This document shows, piece after piece, positions 1-8,359 of a stretch of 25,265 bases of DNA. Made by a program: the position numbers and the translations under genes. The stretch comes from Gammaproteobacteria bacterium (GTDB lineage Bacteria; Pseudomonadota; Gammaproteobacteria; GCA-001735895). Below the pieces are notes generated by a model. That model worked only from the letters and a program-made list of their open reading frames with translations. It made no database searches and had not been told where the DNA came from. The stretch is taken from the NCBI GenBank assembly GCA_024763185.1, contig JANTFY010000005.1, forward strand, positions 1 through 25,265. The letters are read 5' to 3'. The first letter of the stretch is position 1; every line of letters starts with the position of its first letter.

Positions 1-48
1 TCTTTTATATTCAATGGCTGATTTTCTTGCTAAATGATAATGCCATGC
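1..48. repeat. AT-rich repeat copy A (cut by window edge)
   Basis: The first 16 bases are identical to 11028-11043, and the similarity continues with a few mismatches and small gaps to about position 48 (matching up to 11075). In the second copy this sequence forms the right half of an inverted repeat. Here the left arm would lie outside the window. The element is not identified; a small transposon end or a dispersed intergenic palindrome are both possible. Confidence 0.5.
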
Positions 49-481
49 TCCGTTGTTCTGCAAAAAGTAACATTTTTTCAACTGACCGAGCTCAAAACTC
101 AAGCGCAGAAACCGGTTTTTTTGGTTGATAAAGATTCCAAAACGATGGTTCTAAAGTTTAAATAGAATAACGGCTCTCTCCGATGTATTTCAAGGCAGAA
201 ATCTGGCACCCAGCCAGGCTTGACCCTCCGTTTCTAGCGTCTCAACCCAGTCAAATCTGTGAATTTCCGGCTGACAAAATCGTCAGGAACGATGGTTAAC
301 AGCTTAAGTTGTACCCAAACGGGTGAAGACATGGAGTCCGGAATTATCCGACCGCTTCCTCTGCTTTCAGCTTAGGGCCAGTTAACCAGTCTGAATACAG
401 GGATAAAACATGTCAGCTGGCTGGTCCACGAACACAAGCGCCGCCAGTCTCCGCCTGGTGTTTTAAGGGTACCATCCCGGC
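49..481. other. Intergenic, no gene seen
   Basis: This stretch lies 3' of trkH. No frame carries recognisable protein similarity, and no convincing terminator hairpin with a T-run was found. The open frame running leftward across 372-569 is out of frame with trkH and overlaps its 3' end, so it is treated as non-coding. Confidence 0.5.
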
Positions 482-1948
482 TCAGCGGCTCCAGAACGCC
501 CGCGTCATCAAGACCAACAGCGTATAGAATTCCAGGCGTCCGGCGATCATGCAAAACGATAACACCCATTTGGCGAGCGGGTGCAATTCGGCATAGTTCG
601 ATACCGGCCCTACCGCGCCGAGACCCGGCCCAATGTTAAACTGGCAGGCTATGACGCTGGAGACCGAGGTCACAATGTCCACCCCGGTTGCAGATACAAC
701 CAGGCTGGACGCACTCAGCACCAGCAGGGCCAGGAAAACCAGATTGATCAGGCCGGAGACAGCCGGTTCGGCGATGACGCCCTGGGCAATACGTATCCGG
801 AACACACCCTGGGGTTCGACCATACGATGGAACTCCCGCTGGATGACCTTCAGGATCAGCATGGTACGGAACACCTTCAGACCACCCGCGGTCGAGCCGG
901 TGCAACCGCCGATAAACATCAGCAGCAATAGAATGAGCTGGGTGATCGCAGGCCAGGTCGCGTAATCGGCGGAGACAAAGCCGGTGGTCGATAATATTGA
1001 TACCACCTGGAACAACGCCGAACGAATCGAGGCTTCCGCCGACAGGCCGACCTTTTCATGCAGCACCCAGGCAATGACCAGCGTAGCTGCCAAGGCAATC
1101 AGGGCATAAGTTTTGAGTTCATGGTCGCGCATAACGGCCCGCGGGTTGTGCTCGACCCATAACCGAAAGTGCTGGATAAAGCTGACCCCGGCGAGGAACA
1201 TGAACAGGATCGTGATGTATTCGATCACGATGTTGTGGAAACCGGCAATGCTCTCGGTACGTGTGGAAAAACCGCCGGTGCCCAGGGTTGAAAAGGCATG
1301 GCAAATGGCCTCGAAGGCGCTCATGCCGGCCGCCATTAGCAGGAGGGTCTGCACCAGCGTCAGCAACACATAAAGCCGCCATAGGGCGCGCGCCGTTTCC
1401 ATAATTCGTGGGCGCATTCGTTCCGAAGACGCGCCAGAAAATTCTGCACGGTATAACTCTCCACCACCATGGCTGAGCAGTGGAAGTATGGCCAGGCCTA
1501 GCAGCACTATGCCCATCCCTCCTAGCCAGTGGCTTAAACTGCGCCATAAATGCAAAGGGCGTGAAAGACCGTCGACATCGGCGATGACTGTTGCGCCGGT
1601 GGTGGTAAAACCAGAGGTCGCCTCAAACACGGCATCGCTGAACGTCGGGTAACTGCTGGAAAAATAAAACGGCAGGGACCCGAACAAGCACACGCAGATC
1701 CAGATCAGGGCTACCAGCAACAGGCTCTCACGGTTGAACAGGTCGCGCCGTTCGCGCCGGAAGCCGATCCCCAGCAGGATGGCAGCCGCCGTCATCGTGA
1801 TTGCACTGGCCTTGATGAATGCCGACGGGTCAGCCTGCCCGTTGACCAGTGTATAGCCAAGGGGCAACAGCAAACAGACGGTGAGTATGGCCAGGAAATT
1901 TCCCAGTACCCAGTAAACACTGCGCGAGGTGACCGCCGCAATCATCAT
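482..1948 (-). CDS. trkH: Trk potassium uptake protein TrkH
   Basis: Channel-like membrane subunit of the Trk K+ uptake system; it moves potassium across the inner membrane under control of the cytoplasmic TrkA ring. The 488-residue length is normal for TrkH. The four pore-loop repeats are visible: TSGFTTTGA (about 111-119), TLGTGGF (221-227), STTGF (320-324) and NIGPGLG (438-444). The conserved GGCTGSTAGGLK stretch follows at 347-358. Hydrophobic helices run throughout. The start ATG overlaps the trkA stop by four bases (ATGA), so the two are translationally coupled and the start is secure. Everything expected of a working subunit is present. Confidence 0.95.
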   Translation of the reverse strand: MMIAAVTSRSVYWVLGNFLAILTVCLLLPLGYTLVNGQADPSAFIKASAITMTAAAILLGIGFRRERRDLFNRESLLLVALIWICVCLFGSLPFYFSSSYPTFSDAVFEATSGFTTTGATVIADVDGLSRPLHLWRSLSHWLGGMGIVLLGLAILPLLSHGGGELYRAEFSGASSERMRPRIMETARALWRLYVLLTLVQTLLLMAAGMSAFEAICHAFSTLGTGGFSTRTESIAGFHNIVIEYITILFMFLAGVSFIQHFRLWVEHNPRAVMRDHELKTYALIALAATLVIAWVLHEKVGLSAEASIRSALFQVVSILSTTGFVSADYATWPAITQLILLLLMFIGGCTGSTAGGLKVFRTMLILKVIQREFHRMVEPQGVFRIRIAQGVIAEPAVSGLINLVFLALLVLSASSLVVSATGVDIVTSVSSVIACQFNIGPGLGAVGPVSNYAELHPLAKWVLSFCMIAGRLEFYTLLVLMTRAFWSR

Positions 1949-3318
1949 CCGGACGGGGTAAGGCTGGCGAGAAATTTCGATTCAAGTTTTTGCACAGCAT
2001 TTTCCCGCACAAAAACCACCACGCGATCGCCCGATTGCAGGCAGGTGGCAGCATCCGCGATCAGCACACCCACATCCTGGCGCACGATAGCACCGAGTAG
2101 GCTGCCGTCGGGAAGGTCGATCTCGTCCAGTGTGCAATTGATATACGGGGAAGTGCCGGCCACCACGAACTCGATCGCCTCGACTGTTTCCTCTCCAAGC
2201 GTACGCACCGATAGCACGCGACCCTTGCGTACAAATTCAAAAATGGCATCGGCCGCCTTGATCCGCGGGTTCACCGTGGTATTGATGCCCAGCCGCTGCG
2301 CCAGTTGCTGGTAATTGATGCGATCGACCAGCGGTACCACCTTGTCCACACCCATGCGGCGTGCCAGCAGACAGGCAATCAGGTTGGCGTCCTCCTGGCC
2401 GGTTAACGAGATGAAGGCATCGATGCCCTGGATATTCTCCTCAATTAACGTGTCTTGATTGGTCCCGTCGGTATTGATGACCACGGTATGCGGTAACTCC
2501 GAAGCCAGGTATTCACAGCGTTTCGGATCCTCATCGAACAGTTTGATCGATACCTTTTCCTGTTCCAACGAGCGGGCCAGTTCCAGACCCACTTCGCCGC
2601 CACCGACGATAAACACCTGGCGTAACTGGGAACGGTAATGGATGCCGAGTCGTTGTAGCGTCTGCGCCAACTGCTCGTCACTGGTCATAATGTAGACATG
2701 GTCGCCGGCCTGTAAGCGGTCGCTCTCGGTCGGGATGATCACATCATTGGCGCGAAACACGATGCCGACCAAGGCGTTGCCCGGTCCGACCACCTGGCCG
2801 ATATCCAGTGCCTTGATCCCTGCCAGCGGACTGCTGGGTTCGATATTCATGCTGAAAAGTGAGACCAGGCCATCGGCAAAGTTACGGATATCGGCAATCC
2901 CGGGCATCGAAATCACCCGCAGGATGCGCGCGGCCATGTCGCTCTCGGGATGCACCACTCGATCGATCTGCAGCCCCAGCTTCTCGAATGTGGGCTGCCA
3001 CTGGTCGAATTCCGGAGTACGCAGCCGAATCGCCTTTTTTGCCTGTGGGGCCAGGTTGTTGGCGATCAGGCAGGCGACAATATTGATTTCATCCGAATTG
3101 GTGCAGGCAATAAACCTGTCGGCCTGTTCCAGGCCGGCACGTCGCCAATCGTCGATGCTTGTGCAATTGCCGTTGACGATACGCGCGTCCAGCACATCAA
3201 GCAGGTAATGACAGCGTTCCTCGTTTTGTTCAAGGATGACCAGGTCATGGCCCTCACGGATCAGGCGTTTGGATATGTATTCATTACAGCGACCACCACC
3301 GGCAAAAAAGATACGCAC
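1945..3318 (-). CDS. trkA: Trk system NAD-binding regulatory subunit TrkA
   Basis: Peripheral cytoplasmic subunit that binds NAD(H)/nucleotides and gates TrkH. At 457 residues it has the usual duplicated RCK layout: Rossmann domain (about 1-120), TrkA-C (about 150-220), second Rossmann (about 233-350) and second TrkA-C (about 370-450). The second nucleotide-binding loop is canonical (VGGGEVGLELA). The first reads AGGGRCNEY, so the third glycine of GxGxxG is replaced by Asn. The start is GTG; the protein begins MRIFFAG, matching the family N-terminus. It is the first gene of the trkA-trkH pair, about 200 bases downstream of the phnD-like gene on the same strand. Confidence 0.94.
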   Translation of the reverse strand: MRIFFAGGGRCNEYISKRLIREGHDLVILEQNEERCHYLLDVLDARIVNGNCTSIDDWRRAGLEQADRFIACTNSDEINIVACLIANNLAPQAKKAIRLRTPEFDQWQPTFEKLGLQIDRVVHPESDMAARILRVISMPGIADIRNFADGLVSLFSMNIEPSSPLAGIKALDIGQVVGPGNALVGIVFRANDVIIPTESDRLQAGDHVYIMTSDEQLAQTLQRLGIHYRSQLRQVFIVGGGEVGLELARSLEQEKVSIKLFDEDPKRCEYLASELPHTVVINTDGTNQDTLIEENIQGIDAFISLTGQEDANLIACLLARRMGVDKVVPLVDRINYQQLAQRLGINTTVNPRIKAADAIFEFVRKGRVLSVRTLGEETVEAIEFVVAGTSPYINCTLDEIDLPDGSLLGAIVRQDVGVLIADAATCLQSGDRVVVFVRENAVQKLESKFLASLTPSG

Positions 3319-3426
3319 TATGCAATCTCGTCGGGAACTAATTCCATTATCTGTTTATAAAATTGACCAAGCCGCACCAGAATATCAGTTTAAAGTATAA
3401 GGAGAATAATCGCTATCACCCATGAA

Positions 3427-3455
3427 TATCAGAGCACAAAACGGGTGCCCTGATA
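3427..3455. terminator. Hairpin downstream of phnD-like gene
   Basis: TATCAGAGCAC (3427-3437) pairs with GTGCCCTGATA (3445-3455), an 11-bp stem with one mismatch and a 7-base loop. It lies between the phnD-like stop and the trkA start. No clear T-run follows on the minus strand, so it may be a weak terminator, an mRNA-processing hairpin or a regulator site. Confidence 0.35.
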
Positions 3456-3514
3456 CTGCAAGCCAGGCTATGTGTAAAAGCGGCGACATGCTGGGCGTCA
3501 TTCGTTCGACAAGC

Positions 3515-4351
3515 CTATTCAGCAACCTCCCAGCCACTGATGATGCCTGCCAGCAAACGGTAGTCGTCCGCGTAATCGGATGACGTGGCCGGCAGCAGTC
3601 GATTGGCATTACGCGCGAATCGATTCAGTATCGGCTGCAGAGCCGCTTGCTGCTGAGTCAGGCTATTTTTGATTAACTGTACCTCAGCATCGCTCAATCG
3701 GCTGCTGACAGAAATACCCTGGTTACTGGCAGTACGGGTCTTGTAGATAATACGAAGCCCGGCGCGATCCTCATCAGACAATTTCTTGTAAAAAAACTGG
3801 TCACGCAGTATTGCTGCCTGACACTTGCCTTGCTGGAATCCCTGATACACGCCTTTCATGCCACCTTTACGGGTTACCAGACGGGGCTTGCGGAATGGGT
3901 CGTTCATGCGGGCCAGTATGGTCAGCGATGACAGATTGGGCGGTGCGATGGCACACAATTTTTTATTCACTAAATCACGCAACTGCAGCAGTTTATGATC
4001 ATTCTGCCTGACCACAACCAGAAACCCCAGTTTGCCCGGCAATTTTGCGACCGGCGTATGCTGATAACGTTTTTGCCGCCAGGAAATAAAATGCGGTCCG
4101 TCAAAAACAATATCGAACTTGTCGGCGCGCATATCGCGCTGGTAATGCAACCAGCTTTTAGGGTGCTGGTAGATAACTTTCTTATCCAGTAACTGGCTTA
4201 AAAATTCTGCTAGCGGAGCGTATTGCTTAATACCTGCCGCCTTGCTTTCGCGTGGTGGTGAAGTCAACACCAGGTCGGCCCGCAGTGCTCCAGAAAGAGA
4301 CAACATCAGCAAGCCCAAAAGTAAAGTTGTACTACGAGAACAACAATTCAT
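3515..4351 (-). CDS. PhnD-like periplasmic substrate-binding protein (orphan)
   Basis: Secreted solute-binding protein of the phosphate/phosphite/phosphonate family (Phosphonate-bd). Residues 1-25 form a signal peptide with a charged start, the hydrophobic core LLLGLLMLSLSG and an ALRA cleavage region. The mature part begins DLVLTSPP and has the family's FDIVFDGPHFISW segment, where PhnD proteins carry a D(V/I)xxxGP motif, and a later region GMKGVYQGFQQGKCQAAILRD that matches the second lobe. A good ribosome-binding site (GGGGGA) precedes the ATG. No ABC permease or ATPase is nearby. The divergent neighbour is a membrane c-di-GMP enzyme with a large periplasmic domain, so a sensing rather than transport role is likely. 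The ligand is unknown. Confidence 0.85.
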   Translation of the reverse strand: MNCCSRSTTLLLGLLMLSLSGALRADLVLTSPPRESKAAGIKQYAPLAEFLSQLLDKKVIYQHPKSWLHYQRDMRADKFDIVFDGPHFISWRQKRYQHTPVAKLPGKLGFLVVVRQNDHKLLQLRDLVNKKLCAIAPPNLSSLTILARMNDPFRKPRLVTRKGGMKGVYQGFQQGKCQAAILRDQFFYKKLSDEDRAGLRIIYKTRTASNQGISVSSRLSDAEVQLIKNSLTQQQAALQPILNRFARNANRLLPATSSDYADDYRLLAGIISGWEVAE

Positions 4352-4884
4352 GAATCCCCCTTCATATCATTTCATTTTAATTATTTTCCAGCCCCGTCAC
4401 TCGCTCAGTACGACACAGCGGGTAAATACGCAACACAATAATGAACCGGATTGGCACATTCGTACAGTGCAAAGCTCACACATTATCAACAGCTTTGCAG
4501 CATAGCGCTGAAATTACTATCAAATTCTAGAACAACAAGAAATGTCGAAGGTATCCAGCCTGGCAGATGTCACAGAGAGTTATCTGGGCGCTTTTTCAAA
4601 AACAGGGACTCTCTGTCAGGCTGGAATTCAATCGCCCGCATTGGAGGTAATCTGAAAATTTCCGTTGCACATGCGTGGCGAGAATATGCCTTCGTCAACT
4701 GCTCCATGTCTTGCTCTACCTACAGCGTTCATGCAGTCGTACCTCGCCATTTCATTCAGAAATCCGGGTAATACCGGCAACGGGGGTCGCCAGGTAAATT
4801 CGGCGGCCCCGATTTCGTACTTGTGAAGTCATGTACAGCCTACTATTCTCAAGCTGTCATTAATTCAACTCGTGAACTTTAGAC
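4352..4884. other. Divergent intergenic region, phnD-like / GGDEF-EAL
   Basis: About 530 bases separate the two divergent genes and should hold both promoters. No frame has recognisable protein content; the rightward open frame 4451-4771 has atypical composition and no ribosome-binding site. The notable content is a bulged inverted repeat at 4555-4624, listed separately. Confidence 0.5.
4555..4624. repeat. Bulged inverted repeat
   Basis: CCAGCCTG (4555-4562) plus ACAGAGAGT (4572-4580) are the exact complement, in order, of ACTCTCTGT (4608-4616) plus CAGGCTGG (4617-4624). The result is a 17-bp stem interrupted by a 9-base bulge, with a 27-base loop. It lies mid-way between two divergent genes, so it is not an obvious terminator. 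A structured leader or small RNA, or a protein-binding site, are possible. Confidence 0.5.
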
Positions 4885-7416
4885 TTGTTATCCCTGAAAA
4901 GGTATTTCTACAGCCTTCGATTTCGTTACGCGGTGAGTGCGGGTGGCCTGATCGTGCTGATTGTCCTGGGCGCGGTGTTTACCTATCTGTCTGTAAACGA
5001 TGCGCAGGAGCAAACCAGCCGTCAACTGACCCAGCAGAACCAGGTCGTGGATTTGATGCGCAATATCCAGCGCAACGTTCTTGACAGCTACATCGCCATC
5101 GATGCGTTCCTGCTGCAGCCATCCGACCAGCGGCAGAAGGAACTGGCACTGCAGGCGATTGATGCCGCCAGCCAGGCCAGCAACCAGATCCGCCCCAGGT
5201 TCATGGAATTATTTCCAGGGCAAATTGACCGGGTCGAGGAAGTGAGCGAGCTGCTTGCTTCTCTGCGAGCGCAAACCGTCAAGTTGCTGGAAGTACGGGT
5301 GAATCCCACTCAGCAGTACCCGTCTTTGGAAGTCGCGGCCCGAGTGATGCGACCCAATAACGATCGCTTCAATAACGAGATTGCACTGGTCCTGTTGGAA
5401 CTGCGGGAGGAAGGGCTGGATGCTGACAGCTACGAGATTTTTGCGCACTGGGTGGAGGTAAGGCATCTATGGTCGCAAATGCTGTCCATGTTTCGTATCT
5501 ATACCGCCAATCGTATCGGCAGCTTCAATGAGCAGACGTTGATAGACCAGGAAAACAGCGTGATTTCGATGTACCAGACCCTGATGCAGCGCCTGGAATT
5601 CATGGAGGAACTGGATCAGCAGGACCTGCTTGGTTTCCAGGCCAGTGCCTCCCTGCCAGAGATGATCCAGGCATTGCGCAACTGGTACGGAGGTTTTATC
5701 CAGGTGAGAGAGATTCATGCCGGTGATGGCTGGCGTCTGGATTCGAAAATCATGCGCGATAAAATCGTGCCACTGCTGAATCGGATTTCCGAACTTCTCG
5801 CTGACCTGGAGTCGGCACTGCAGACTGCTGCTGATTCGAATGTCAGTAAACTTTCAGAATCCATCTCCAGACAGATCTATATCCTCGCTTTCAGTACTCT
5901 CACGTTCCTTGTGGTGCTGGTAAGTATGTTTGTCGCCACCAATCGGCTCGTTTTTACGCCGATCGCACAAATCGTCAGGGCCCTGAAAAGCGAGAGCTTT
6001 GCCAAAAAGTCTCTTGTCCTTCCAAAAATCCGCTCAAACGAGACCGAGGCGCTGATCGACGCTTTCCAGGAAATGAGCGAAAGGATCCAGCGACGCCAGA
6101 ATGATCTGGAATACCAGGCCCTGCATGACGCACTCAGCGGGTTGCCGAATCGAACCCTGTTGCAAGAGAGGATCGAATACTACATCCAACTGGCGCAGCG
6201 TGATCAAAAACAATTATCACTGCTGATGATTGATCTGGATCGTTTTAAAGAGATCAACGATACCCTGGGGCACCATATTGGAGACCAGGTGCTGATCGAG
6301 GTCGGCAAGCGGCTTCGCGCCAGTCTTCGTAAAATTGATACCGTGGCCCGGCTGGGTGGAGACGAGTTTGCGATACTGCTGCCGAACTCGAACCTATCAC
6401 AATCGGAGGAAGTTACGAAAAAGATCATCGATGCGATGCAGATGGAGTTCCAGGCCAGGGAGCTGAGGCTGTCGGTGGATATGAGTATTGGTATAGCCTG
6501 TTTTCCCGATCATTGCAGGGATACAGCATCCCTGTTGCAGAATGCAGACATTGCCATGTACGACGCCAAGCAAAATCATCGTGACTACGCGATTTATGAT
6601 CCGGAAAAAGACGAATACAGCCTGGTGCGCCTGGAACTGATCAATGATCTTAAGGAAGCTCTTGGCAACGACGACCTCTTTCTGCACTACCAGCCGCTGG
6701 TAGATCTGAGCTGCGATCGACTCTACGGCGTGGAAGCACTTCTACGATGGGAACATCCGCAATACGGTAACATTCCTGCCGAGCAAATTATCTCGATGGC
6801 AGAGCAGACGGGATTGATGAACCGTCTGACGTATTGGGTCCTGAACCGGGCGCTGCAGGAGGTCTCGGCACTGCATATCCCGATGCTGTGTGTGGCGGTC
6901 AATATCTCGGTGTACAACCTCAGGGAAACGCAGTTCGTTGAGCAGGTGCGCGAAATATTACATGACAGCGGTCTCGCACCTCAGCGAGTGATCCTGGAAA
7001 TTACGGAAAGCGCAATGATGTCGAACCCGCTGCATGCCATTGAGATTCTGGGTGAGCTTGACCGGATGGGTTTCCGCCTCGCGGTGGATGATTTCGGTAC
7101 GGGCTTCTCCTCACTTGCCTACCTCAAGGAACTGCCCGTGGATGAACTCAAAATCGATCGTTCCTTTATCGCGAACATGACAGAGGACAGCAGTGATGAC
7201 ATGATCGTACGCTCCACCATCGAGCTGGCACATAACCTGAACCTGCGGGTGGTGGCCGAGGGTATCGAAACCCTCGAGCATTACCAGTTGTTGTCACGAT
7301 ACGGCTGTGATTTCGGCCAGGGCTATCACATACAGAAACCCTGTGCGGCCAAGCAACTGGTGGAATGGGTGGATCACGGACCTTACTATACATCCTCCCA
7401 GGAAGTTAATGTTTAA
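4885..7416 (+). CDS. Membrane diguanylate cyclase/phosphodiesterase (GGDEF-EAL)
   Basis: Inner-membrane c-di-GMP turnover enzyme of 843 residues. Order: transmembrane helix (about 15-35), a periplasmic helical sensor of nearly 300 residues, second helix (about 332-353), HAMP-like linker, GGDEF domain (about 415-575) and EAL domain (about 595-830). The cyclase motif GGDEF (491-495) is intact, and an RxxD inhibitory I-site (RKID) lies five residues before it. The EAL domain keeps E617 of EALL, ILEITES, the DDFGTGF metal loop (D735, D736), KIDRSF and AEGIET, so both activities could be live. The frame is closed just upstream by a stop at 4873, which leaves the TTG at 4885 as the likely start; the ribosome-binding site is poor. 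It is divergent from the phnD-like gene. Confidence 0.93.
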   Translation: MLSLKRYFYSLRFRYAVSAGGLIVLIVLGAVFTYLSVNDAQEQTSRQLTQQNQVVDLMRNIQRNVLDSYIAIDAFLLQPSDQRQKELALQAIDAASQASNQIRPRFMELFPGQIDRVEEVSELLASLRAQTVKLLEVRVNPTQQYPSLEVAARVMRPNNDRFNNEIALVLLELREEGLDADSYEIFAHWVEVRHLWSQMLSMFRIYTANRIGSFNEQTLIDQENSVISMYQTLMQRLEFMEELDQQDLLGFQASASLPEMIQALRNWYGGFIQVREIHAGDGWRLDSKIMRDKIVPLLNRISELLADLESALQTAADSNVSKLSESISRQIYILAFSTLTFLVVLVSMFVATNRLVFTPIAQIVRALKSESFAKKSLVLPKIRSNETEALIDAFQEMSERIQRRQNDLEYQALHDALSGLPNRTLLQERIEYYIQLAQRDQKQLSLLMIDLDRFKEINDTLGHHIGDQVLIEVGKRLRASLRKIDTVARLGGDEFAILLPNSNLSQSEEVTKKIIDAMQMEFQARELRLSVDMSIGIACFPDHCRDTASLLQNADIAMYDAKQNHRDYAIYDPEKDEYSLVRLELINDLKEALGNDDLFLHYQPLVDLSCDRLYGVEALLRWEHPQYGNIPAEQIISMAEQTGLMNRLTYWVLNRALQEVSALHIPMLCVAVNISVYNLRETQFVEQVREILHDSGLAPQRVILEITESAMMSNPLHAIEILGELDRMGFRLAVDDFGTGFSSLAYLKELPVDELKIDRSFIANMTEDSSDDMIVRSTIELAHNLNLRVVAEGIETLEHYQLLSRYGCDFGQGYHIQKPCAAKQLVEWVDHGPYYTSSQEVNV

Positions 7417-8359
7417 CAAGAATAACTGCGATCACCCATCGATATGAAGATATAAAACAGTTGGCTTCATAGGCCTTATGCCTTCCGTTGCCTGTCACTG
7501 CCAGACAGTACCTGTGAGTGCCGATGACTCTCACTCAATCACCGTGAATGGACCCTCACCACGTTTCGGCAGGCTCGATCAGGTCCCTCCCAGTAGAACG
7601 ACACCAACATCCAGTTCGCTTCCTGCATGCCAGATACGAAGGATAACTTGATCTCCGATAATTTAAGTCAGAGGTCGGCATCGCATTGCCTCATAAAAAT
7701 CTGTTTTCAAGGCGACCGCCTTAATGGTAGCCGTTATTTCAATCCGGGCAGAGTCGGCAAGTTTCCTGCCCTGCTCCGGTATCTATGTATTGAATGCCGG
7801 ACAGTGTTGCCCAATGAGCGGTTATGGAAAGATGGTTGCAACCGACGGATAAAGGTGGACTGTCGGGTGAACGAGCTGTGAACGCTTCCTGGAATGCTTT
7901 AATCTCCATTCATGGCGTTTTCGATATGCTGATAATGCAATCATTCTGTCCAACATTTGCATCTGCCTGACAGAGCCGCATACGCACATAAAAGCTCGCG
8001 GTTATTTTTTTAGCGCTTTGTAGGCCTTGATCCATTTTTCCGTTGCGCGGTGATAACCGAAATATTTTTCTTCATCTGCTTCAGTTTCTTAGCTCTGCTT
8101 TCATTTTGAGCTTGATCATGTTGGCCTTTTTTTAGGGCTTGCGGGCATTTACCCTCAACAGCCGCAGAAAATCATGATGCACATCCTGGTGCATTACTTG
8201 GCTTGCAGCAAGCACTGACATATAATATTAAACGGTAAATGTATTCTATAGCCCGGCATTCGCACTGAGTCATGCAGCAAGCAGGTCAGGCTCGTCCAGC
8301 TTTTATCAAATATTCTCTGAATCTCTTTTTACTTACTTCGAAATTATCTGACTTTACCT
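7417..8359. other. Gene-poor region
   Basis: About 940 bases with many stops in all frames. The rightward open frame 7627-7881 shows no recognisable family and no ribosome-binding site. A possible decayed short gene on the minus strand is listed at 8002-8119. No tRNA-like or IS-end structure was recognised. The promoter of eptA presumably lies in the AT-rich final 150 bases. Confidence 0.45.
8002..8119 (-). pseudogene. Possible frameshifted small ORF
   Basis: On the minus strand an ATG at 8119, preceded by an AAGG-type ribosome-binding site, opens MIKLKMKAE and soon hits a stop. A one-base shift restores a lysine- and aromatic-rich ending, DEEKYFGYHRATEKWIKAYK followed by ALKK and TAA at 8002. 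The protein-like character of that ending is the only support. The family is not recognised, and chance cannot be excluded at this size (39 codons plus one base). Confidence 0.25.

Noticed and set aside
4451..4771. Rightward open frame before the GGDEF-EAL gene
   Set aside because: No family resemblance and no ribosome-binding site, and it spans the bulged inverted repeat.
7488..7502. TGTCACTGCCAGACA as a further Crp/Fnr-type operator
   Set aside because: The half-sites are one base closer than in the five real sites, the inner bases do not match, and no gene start follows within 800 bases.
7627..7881. Rightward 84-codon open frame in the region after the GGDEF-EAL gene
   Set aside because: No recognisable motif, no ribosome-binding site, and composition like the surrounding non-coding DNA.
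8005..8011. T-run near 8005-8011 as a terminator for the GGDEF-EAL gene
   Set aside because: No stable stem precedes it on the plus strand, and it lies almost 600 bases beyond the stop codon.
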